From the NCBI GenBank assembly GCA_019240015.1, contig JAFAZB010000198.1, positions 1 through 6,662 of the forward strand: a DNA stretch of 6,662 bases, given 5' to 3'. Source of the DNA: Solirubrobacterales bacterium (GTDB taxonomy: Bacteria > Actinomycetota > Thermoleophilia > Solirubrobacterales > Solirubrobacteraceae). The notes under the pieces are model-generated. The model was given only the letters and a program-made list of their open reading frames with translations. It made no database searches and was not told the DNA's origin. The position numbers and the translations under genes were made by a program. Positions 1-6,662 of the stretch are shown piece after piece; the first letter of the stretch is position 1, and every line of letters begins with the position of its first letter.

Positions 1-1195
1 CCCCAGTCGGGATGCGCCCCACGGCGCGGGTCCTCGTGCTCGTACAGCGCGGTGCCGTCGAACCGCGCCAGCGCGAAGTCGTCGCGGGGGAAGTGCGCCG
101 GCACCCAGTCGAGGATCACCCCGATCCCGTGCTCGTGCATCCGGTCGACGAACGCGCGGAACTCGTCGGGCGAGCCGTAGCGCGGCGTGGGCGCGTAGTA
201 GCCGGTCACCTGATAGCCCCACGAGCCGCTGAACGGATGCGCCATCACCGGCAACAGCTCGACGTGCGTGAAGCCCATGTCGGCGACGTACGCGGACAGC
301 TCGTCGGCCAGCTCCGAGTAGGTCAGCGAGCGGTCGTCCTCGAGCGTGTTCAGCCGCCAGGAGCCGAGGTGCACCTCGTAGATCGAGATCGGGCGCTGGA
401 GCGGGAGCTGCTCGGCGCGCTGGGTCAGCCAGCCGCGGTCAGCCTTGCTCCAGCGTCGCGTCGACTGGAACACCACCGAGGCCGTCTTTGGCGGCTGCTC
501 GGTCTGCTGCGCGTAGGGATCAGCCTTCAGCCGCAGCTCGCCTTCCGGGGTCAGGATCTCGTACTTGTAACACGCGCCGGGCCCCACCCCGGGAAGGAAC
601 AGCTCCCACACTCCGCCTGACCCGAGCGAGCGCATCGCGTGCAGACGGCCGTCCCAGGAGTTGAAGTCGCCGACCACGCTGACGGCCCGGGCGGCTGGTG
701 CCCAGACCGCGAACGCGGTGCCCTGCACGCCCTCGTGCTCGCGGACGTGGGCGCCGAGCTTCTCGTAGGAGTCCTCGTGCCGGCCTTCGCCGATCAGGTG
801 CAGGTCGAGCTCGCCGATCGTCGGCGCAAACGCGTACGGGTCGTCGATCGTGAACGTCCCGCCGGAGTCGTAGTCGACCTGGAGCCGGTAGCGAAGCGGC
901 AGCTTCGCCCCTGCGATCACGCCCTCGAACACGCCGCCGGGATGGATCTGCGCCAGCTCCACCGGACGCTTGCCATTCAGTTGTGCGCTCACATGACTGG
1001 CCGCGGGGCGAAGCGCGCGCACCATCACGCCCTTGCCGTCGACGGCGTGGGCGCCCAGCAGCGAGTGCGGGTTCGAGTGCTCGCGCCGGACCAGCGCCTC
1101 GAGCTCGGGCGCCCCGACGCTCGGCTTTGCCTTCGCCTTGCCCGCGCCGGCCTTGGCCGCGCCGGCCTTGCGGTCAGATGCCGGCGGTCGCTTGC

Positions 1196-1199
<4 letters not shown>
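1..1199 (-). CDS. glgB: 1,4-alpha-glucan branching enzyme GlgB (GH13), C-terminus cut by window edge
   Basis: Branching enzyme that cuts alpha-1,4-glucan chains and rejoins them through alpha-1,6 bonds; it would branch the linear glucan made by GlgE in the cytoplasm. I read 399 complete codons from a GTG. Residues 1-30 are a Lys/Ala/Gly-rich tail. Residues 31-145 resemble the GlgB N1 domain, with the typical REHSNPHSLLGAH stretch. Residues 155-245 form the CBM48 module (FAVWAPAARAVSVVGDFNSW). The GH13 barrel opens with IYEVHLGSW at 273-281, followed by ELLPVMAHPFSGSWGYQ and GH13 region I, DWVPAHF (364-370). The nucleophile and acid/base residues lie in the missing part, so catalytic competence cannot be checked. 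The family is usually about 620-740 residues, so roughly half is seen. The start is chosen because GTG overlaps the maltokinase stop as GTGA and a GGAGG lies 4 nt upstream. It is the last operon gene visible; nothing downstream can be judged. Confidence 0.96.
1142..1170 (-). repeat. Two-copy 15-bp tandem repeat coding the Lys/Ala/Gly tail of GlgB
   Basis: The 14-mer CCGCGCCGGCCTTG (plus strand) occurs exactly at 1142-1155 and again at 1157-1170, giving a 15-bp period. A degenerate third unit follows at 1127-1140. In the GlgB frame the units read KAGAA, KAGAG and KAKAK (residues 11-25). The period is a multiple of three, so changes in copy number would stay in frame. Confidence 0.8.
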
Positions 1200-2609
<1,410 letters not shown>

Positions 2610-2617
<8 letters not shown>

Positions 2618-4373
2618 CGCGCGTCTCCCCTTCTACCAGCTGGAACCAGTAGAAGCCGCGCGGTGCGAGCGTCAGCAGGTAGGGGAGCTCCCCGATCCGC
2701 GGAAACCGGGAGCGCCCGAACAGCTCCACCGGATAGCGTCCTTCCTGGGCGCTCAGATCGAGCTCCACGGCCTGCGCGGAGCGCGCCACGTTGTGCACGC
2801 ACAGGACCAGATCGTCCTCGAAGCGCCGCAGGTGGGCGAAGATCCGGGGGTTGGACGGCTGGATCGGCTCGTAGGTGCCGAAACCGAACACGGGGTGCTC
2901 CTTGCGCAGCGAGATGAACCGGTGCATCCAGCGCAGCAGCGAGGTGGCGGTTCGCAGCTGCGCCTCGACGTTGACCGCCTGATACCCGAACACCGGATCC
3001 ATCAGCGGCGGCGCGTACAGCTGCGCGAAGTCGGCGCGCGAGAAGCCCCCGTTGCGATCGCCGGTCCACTGCATCGGCGTGCGGACCCCGTCGCGGTCGC
3101 CCAGGAACACGTTGTCGCCCATCGCGATCTCGTCGCCGTAGTAGAGCACCGGGGAGCCAGGGAGCGAGAACAGGATCGCGGTCATCAACTGGATCTCGTC
3201 GCGCCCGTTGTCGAGCAGCGTCGCGAGCCGCCGGCGGATGCCCAGATTCAGCTTCATCCGCGGATCCTTCGCGTACTCCGCGTACATGTAGTCGCGTTCC
3301 TCGTCGGTGACCATCTCCAGCGTCAGCTCGTCGTGGTTGCGCAGGAACAGGCCCCACTGGCAGCTGTCGGGGATCCGGGGCGTCCGCTCGAGGATCTCGT
3401 AGATCGGCACCGCCTCCTCTCGCCTGACCGCCATGAACATGCGCGGCATCACCGGGAAGTGGAACGCCATCTGGCACTCGTCGCCGTCGCCGAAGTACTG
3501 GACCACGTCGGCGGGCCACTGGTTGGCCTCCGCCAGCAGCACGCGGTCGGGGTAGCGCTCCTCGACCTCCTTGCGGACCCGCTTCAGGTAGGCGTGGGTC
3601 TCGGTCAGGTTCTCGCAGTTGGTGCCCTCGCGCTCATAGAGGTAGGGGACCGCGTCGAGCCTGAACCCGTCCAGCCCGAGGTCGAGCCAGAAGCGCAGCA
3701 CGTCGAGCATCGCCTCCTGCACCTCGGGGTTGTCGTAGTTGAGGTCGGGCTGGTGGGAGAAGAAGCGGTGCCAGTAGTACGCGCCCGCGACCGGATCCCA
3801 GGTCCAGTTGGAAGACTCGGTGTCGAGGAAGATGATCCTCGCGTCCCGGTAGCGCTCGTCGCTCTCGGACCACACATACCAGTCGCGCTTCGGGCTCTGG
3901 GGGCTGGAGCGCGATTCCTGAAACCAGGGGTGGTCGCTCGAGGTGTGGTTCATCACCAGGTCCGCGATCACCCTGATCCGGCGCGCGTGCGCCGCGTCGA
4001 TCAGCTGCTGGACGTCGTCGACCGTCCCGTAGTCGGGGTGCACGTTGGTGAAGTCCGAGATGTCGTAGCCCCCGTCGCGCAGCGGCGAGGAGTAGAACGG
4101 CAGCAGCCAGATGCAGTCGATCCCCAGCCATTGCAGGTAGTCGAGCTTCTCGGTCAGACCGCGGAAGTCGCCCGAGCCGTCGCCGTTGGCGTCGAAGAAG
4201 CCACGGATGTGGATCTCATAGAACACGGCCCGCTTGAACCACAGCGGCTCGGCCTCGAACCACTGCCGCGTCTGCGCCTGCGCATGGGCGGCGGTGTCCT
4301 GCTCGCCGTGGCCATGGGGCACCGCCCGCTCGTGCGCGAGCAGGTGGGTGAGCGTTGGCGGGCCGACCGCCAC
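2610..4373 (-). CDS. treS: Trehalose synthase TreS (maltose alpha-D-glucosyltransferase, GH13)
   Basis: Interconverts trehalose and maltose intramolecularly; here it would feed maltose to the adjacent maltokinase. I place the start at the GTG that shares one base with the glgE stop (TAGTG), giving 587 residues, close to the roughly 590-600 of mycobacterial TreS. An upstream in-frame ATG at 4448 would add 25 unconserved residues inside glgE; a later GTG at 4322 is also possible. Residues 1-40 are a variable, His/Gln/Ala-rich lead-in. The conserved part begins at LWFKRAVFYEIH. The GH13 calcium loop DANGDGSGDFRG is at about 61-72. IADLVMNHTSSDHPWFQESR is region I. D240 in GFRLDAVPYL is the nucleophile, E282 in LLAEANQWP the acid/base and D348 in LRNHDELTLEMV the third carboxylate. 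A beta-rich C-terminal domain ends the protein. The kinase is a separate gene, not the TreS-maltokinase fusion seen in some bacteria. The stop overlaps the next start by 8 nt. Confidence 0.97.
2625..2630 (-). promoter_or_regulatory. Ribosome binding site of maltokinase gene
   Basis: GGGGAG, within AGAAGGGGAGA, lies inside the 3' end of treS, 7 nt before the maltokinase ATG at 2617-2615. It is the clearest Shine-Dalgarno match in the operon and sets this start. Confidence 0.75.
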
Positions 4374-6358
4374 TAGTGCTCTACCCGCAGCACGTGTGCC
4401 TGGCGGACACCGGGTGCCAAGCGCACGTAGTTGGGTCCGATACGCCACTGATAGCGCTCGTCGGAGAGCAGGTCGTGGGCGCCGAAGCTGGGCGGCAGCC
4501 CCAGGTTCGCGGGTACCACCGCGACACCCTCCTGCGCCAAGTGGGGATCGATGCTGACGACCACTATCACCGTATTTCCCTGCGACTGCTTGGCGTATGC
4601 GACCAGGCCGTCGTTGGCGGTGTCGAGGAAGGTGATGTTGGAGAGCTCGTGCAGCGCGCGGTTCTCGCGCCGCGCGAAGTTCAGCCGCTGGATCAGCGGC
4701 AGCAGCGGCCCGTCCAGCGCGCGTGAGCGCAGCTCGTACTTCTCCGAGTGCAGGTACTCCTCCGAGCCCTCGCGGACCGCCACGTTCTCGAAGCTCTCAT
4801 AGCCCGAGTAGATCCCGTAGCTGGGGCTGAGCGTCGCCGCCAGGACCAGCCTCGCCTCGAACGCCGCGGGGCCGCCCTGCTGGAGATAGGCGTGCAGGAT
4901 GTCGGGCGTGTTGGCGAAGAAGTTCGGCCGGAAGTACTCCTGCTCGCCGGAGTAGGCGAGCTCCGAGACGTACTCGGTCAGCTCCCAGCGCGCGTTCTTC
5001 CAGGTGAAGTACGTGTAGGACTGGCTGAAGCCGAGCTTGGCCAGGTGGCGCATCACCGCCCGGCGCGTGAACGCCTCGGCGAGGAAGATCACGTCCCGAT
5101 CGTGTGCGTGCACTTCTCCGATCAGCCAGCTCCAGAAGGCAAACGGCTTGGTGTGCGGGTTGTCGACCCGGAACACCTTCACGCCGCAATCGACCCACTG
5201 CAGCATCACCCGCAGCAGCGCGTCCCACAGCCCGCGCCAGTCCTCCGACTCCCAGTTGACGTTGTAGATGTCCTGGTAGCGCTTGGGCGGGTTCTCGGCG
5301 TACTTCAACGTCCCGTCGGGGCGATGGTGGAACCACTCGGGATGCTCGCGCAGCCAGGGATGGTCGGCCGAGCACTGGATCGCGAAGTCGAGCGCGACGT
5401 CGATCCCGTGCTCGCGCGCAGCCGCTGTCAGCGCGCGCAGATCGTCGATCGTCCCCAGCCCCCTGTGCACCGCCTCGTGGCCGCCGTCGCGGTCGCCGAT
5501 CGCCCACGGCGAGCCGGGATCCTTTGGGCCCGCGGTGAGCGCGTTGTCGCGGCCCTTGCGGTTGGTCAGCCCGATCGGGTGGATCGGCGGCAGGTAGAGC
5601 ACGTCGAAGCCCAGCTCGGCCAGACGGGGGAGCTGCTTGCGCACCCCCGCGAGCCCTCCCCACGATCTCGGGAACAGCTCATACCAGGCCCCGAACCGGG
5701 CCCGCTCCCCGTCGACCTCGATCGTCACGGGCTGCTCGAGCGAGACCTTGCCGTGGCGCTCCTGGTCGCGCTCCACCGCCGCGAACAGCTCCTCGGCCAG
5801 GGCCACGTCGTGCTTGGACTCCTGCGGCGCGGAGCGGTCTCCAAGCGCCTGCACCGCGCCCTCGATCAGCGTCCTGGCGCGGTTCGATCGGGCACGCTGC
5901 GCGGCCGCGCGCAGCAGCACGATCCCCTCCGAGAGCTCGCCGGCCAGGTCCTGCTGGCTCGCCGCGACCTTGCGCTCGAGCTCGTCGCGCCAGGTCCCGA
6001 ACACGTCGGTCCAGGCCTCGATCGTGTACTGCCAGCCGCCGCAGCGGTCGAGCCCGATCTCGATCGCCCAGCGCACGCCGCCGAGGTGCGCGTCGATCCG
6101 CCGCAGCTCCGCCTCTCGCCAGCGCCGGTCGCCCGGACCCCGGTAGCGGACCACCGCGCGCAGCAGTTCGTGGCCGTCCCTGAACACGTCTGCCGAGATC
6201 CTCACCCGGTCCCCGACGCAGCGCTTGGCCGGATACCGACCCCCATCGACCAGCGGCGAGGGATATTGGATCAGGATCCGCCGCGGCGCCTGCTCGGGGG
6301 CAGGGCGCGCACGACGCGCGGCGACGGCCACGGTGCTCTGGGGGTTGCGGTCGGGCAC
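4373..6358 (-). CDS. glgE: Maltosyltransferase GlgE (alpha-1,4-glucan:maltose-1-phosphate maltosyltransferase, GH13_3)
   Basis: Transfers maltose from alpha-maltose-1-phosphate onto the non-reducing end of alpha-1,4-glucan, releasing phosphate. Starting at the GTG at 6358 gives 661 residues; the Streptomyces enzyme is 675. Residues 1-25 are a variable Pro/Ala/Arg-rich leader. The N-domain beta-sandwich begins at IQYPSPLVDGGRYPAK (30-45) and ends near WTDVFGTW. A helical S-domain follows at about 125-201. The barrel opens with FGAWYELFPRS (222-232). GSPWAIGDRDGGHEAVHRG and KYAENPPKRYQDIYNVNW are GlgE hallmarks. D399 in FRVDNPHTKPF is the nucleophile, E428 in FLAEAFT the acid/base and D486 in NTPDILH the third carboxylate, close to the Streptomyces positions 394, 423 and 480 as I recall them. 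The C-domain ends the protein. The frame stays open to an ATG at 6601, but that would overlap malQ antiparallel by 156 nt with unconserved sequence, so I reject it. A GTG at 6331 is an alternative. First gene of the operon; its TAG stop overlaps treS by 1 nt. Confidence 0.97.
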   Translation of the reverse strand: MPDRNPQSTVAVAARRARPAPEQAPRRILIQYPSPLVDGGRYPAKRCVGDRVRISADVFRDGHELLRAVVRYRGPGDRRWREAELRRIDAHLGGVRWAIEIGLDRCGGWQYTIEAWTDVFGTWRDELERKVAASQQDLAGELSEGIVLLRAAAQRARSNRARTLIEGAVQALGDRSAPQESKHDVALAEELFAAVERDQERHGKVSLEQPVTIEVDGERARFGAWYELFPRSWGGLAGVRKQLPRLAELGFDVLYLPPIHPIGLTNRKGRDNALTAGPKDPGSPWAIGDRDGGHEAVHRGLGTIDDLRALTAAAREHGIDVALDFAIQCSADHPWLREHPEWFHHRPDGTLKYAENPPKRYQDIYNVNWESEDWRGLWDALLRVMLQWVDCGVKVFRVDNPHTKPFAFWSWLIGEVHAHDRDVIFLAEAFTRRAVMRHLAKLGFSQSYTYFTWKNARWELTEYVSELAYSGEQEYFRPNFFANTPDILHAYLQQGGPAAFEARLVLAATLSPSYGIYSGYESFENVAVREGSEEYLHSEKYELRSRALDGPLLPLIQRLNFARRENRALHELSNITFLDTANDGLVAYAKQSQGNTVIVVVSIDPHLAQEGVAVVPANLGLPPSFGAHDLLSDERYQWRIGPNYVRLAPGVRQAHVLRVEH

Positions 6359-6366
6359 TGTCCCGG

Positions 6367-6395
6367 AAAGTATCCGTGTCCGCGCATCCGGTAAA
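6367..6395 (-). promoter_or_regulatory. Candidate promoter for the glgE-treS-mak-glgB operon
   Basis: Reading the minus strand, a -35-like TTTACC (6395-6390; 4 of 6 against TTGACA) is followed after exactly 17 bp by TACTTT (6372-6367), which fits the loose actinobacterial TAnnnT -10 pattern. A one-step shifted reading, GATACT (6374-6369), matches TATAAT at 4 of 6. TACTTT ends 8 nt before the glgE GTG at 6358, so transcription would begin at or next to the start codon and the mRNA would be leaderless or nearly so. Short motifs like these occur by chance, so confidence is limited. Confidence 0.35.
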
Positions 6396-6429
6396 CAGCC
6401 GCGAGTGATCGCATCTGCGCGTATCGGCC

Positions 6430-6434
6430 AGGAG
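6430..6434 (+). promoter_or_regulatory. Ribosome binding site of malQ
   Basis: AGGAG, within CCAGGAGAACC, lies 11 nt before the malQ GTG at 6446. The spacing is on the long side but acceptable, and it supports this start in the only frame that gives a MalQ-like protein. Confidence 0.6.
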
Positions 6435-6445
6435 AACCGGCCGCT

Positions 6446-6662
6446 GTGACCCTGCTCCCGCGCTCGAGCGGCGTGCTCGCGCACATCACCTCGCTGCCCG
6501 AGGGTCGGCTCGGGGCCGGGGCCTACCGATTCGTGGACTGGCTCGCCGATGCGGGCCAGTCGTGGTGGCAAGTGCTGCCGCTGGGGCCGCCGGACCGCCA
6601 CCGCTCGCCATACAAGGCGCGCTCGGCGTTCGCGGCCTGGCGGGGGTTGCTCGCCGATCGCC
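6446..6662 (+). CDS. malQ: 4-alpha-glucanotransferase MalQ (amylomaltase, GH77), N-terminal fragment
   Basis: Seventy-two codons are visible before the window ends. The family moves alpha-1,4-glucan segments between malto-oligosaccharides, releasing glucose. The N-terminus carries the family opening: RSSGVLAHITSLPEG (6-20), then AGAYRFVDWLADAGQSWWQVLPLGPP (24-49, overlapping segments of the usual GAYRFVDFLAEAGQ...WQVLPLGP pattern), then SPY and SAFA. The segment after LPLGP reads PDRHRSPYKARSAFAAWRG, unlike the common TGYGDSPYQSFSAFAGNP, so this may be a divergent subfamily. The catalytic Asp and Glu residues lie outside the window. GTG is chosen for the upstream AGGAG and because the match to the family begins at once. 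Divergent from glgE across 87 bp, which fits joint control with alpha-glucan synthesis, but that is inference. Confidence 0.85.
   Translation, partial: MTLLPRSSGVLAHITSLPEGRLGAGAYRFVDWLADAGQSWWQVLPLGPPDRHRSPYKARSAFAAWRGLLADR

Larger units (their letters stand above)
6359..6445. promoter_or_regulatory. Divergent control region between glgE and malQ
   Basis: This 87-bp gap is the only non-coding DNA in the window and must hold the start signals of both divergent genes unless they are transcribed from outside. It has more A/T than the flanking genes. I see a candidate minus-strand promoter (listed separately) and a malQ ribosome binding site. Only weak inverted repeats are visible: GCGA/TCGC around GTGA at 6401-6412, and CCGGT (6388-6392) against ACCGG (6436-6440). 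None is convincing as an operator, and no LacI-type maltose-regulator palindrome was recognised. Confidence 0.6.

Noticed and set aside
4748..6394. A 548-codon open frame on the plus strand antisense to glgE
   Set aside because: Same reason: low-complexity composition, no family match, and complete overlap with a well-supported GlgE. It also crosses the glgE promoter region.
6401..6412. GCGAGTGATCGC as a hairpin or operator
   Set aside because: The stem is only 4 bp around a 4-nt loop, expected by chance in such GC-rich DNA.
6359..6601. N-terminal extension of GlgE up to an ATG at 6601
   Set aside because: It would overlap the malQ start antiparallel by 156 nt, remove any room for promoters, and add 81 residues with no resemblance to GlgE.

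Overview
The window is a gene-dense, strongly GC-rich bacterial segment with GTG starts at four of its five genes and stop/start overlaps at every junction inside the operon. Protein content and gene order (GlgE, trehalose synthase, maltokinase, branching enzyme) point to an actinobacterium. The sequence style is compatible with a Thermoleophilia/Solirubrobacterales-type lineage rather than Mycobacterium or Streptomyces, but that placement is a low-confidence impression, not something proven here.

Layout. Four genes lie head to tail on the minus strand, transcribed from right to left: glgE (6358 to 4373), treS (4373 to 2610), a Pep2/Mak-type maltokinase (2617 to 1196) and glgB (1199 to beyond position 1, truncated by the window edge). 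The three junctions overlap by 1, 8 and 4 nt, so this is almost certainly one translationally coupled operon. A single 87-bp gap (6359-6445) separates glgE from a divergent plus-strand gene whose first 72 codons look like the N-terminus of the 4-alpha-glucanotransferase MalQ; it runs off the right edge.

Function. The minus-strand genes encode the complete GlgE route from trehalose to branched alpha-glucan. TreS converts trehalose to maltose, maltokinase makes alpha-maltose-1-phosphate with ATP, GlgE extends alpha-1,4-glucan chains from that donor, and GlgB adds alpha-1,6 branches. MalQ would disproportionate maltodextrins, linking free malto-oligosaccharides to the same pool. The catalytic residues of TreS, maltokinase and GlgE are all present; those of GlgB and MalQ lie outside the window.

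No RNA gene, mobile element, CRISPR array or terminator was recognised, and there is no gene-free stretch over 300 bases. I did not find an undescribed system: the pathway is known. The points worth a second look are a possible leaderless promoter for glgE, the shared divergent control region, a Lys/Ala/Gly repeat tail on GlgB, and an atypical MalQ N-terminus.
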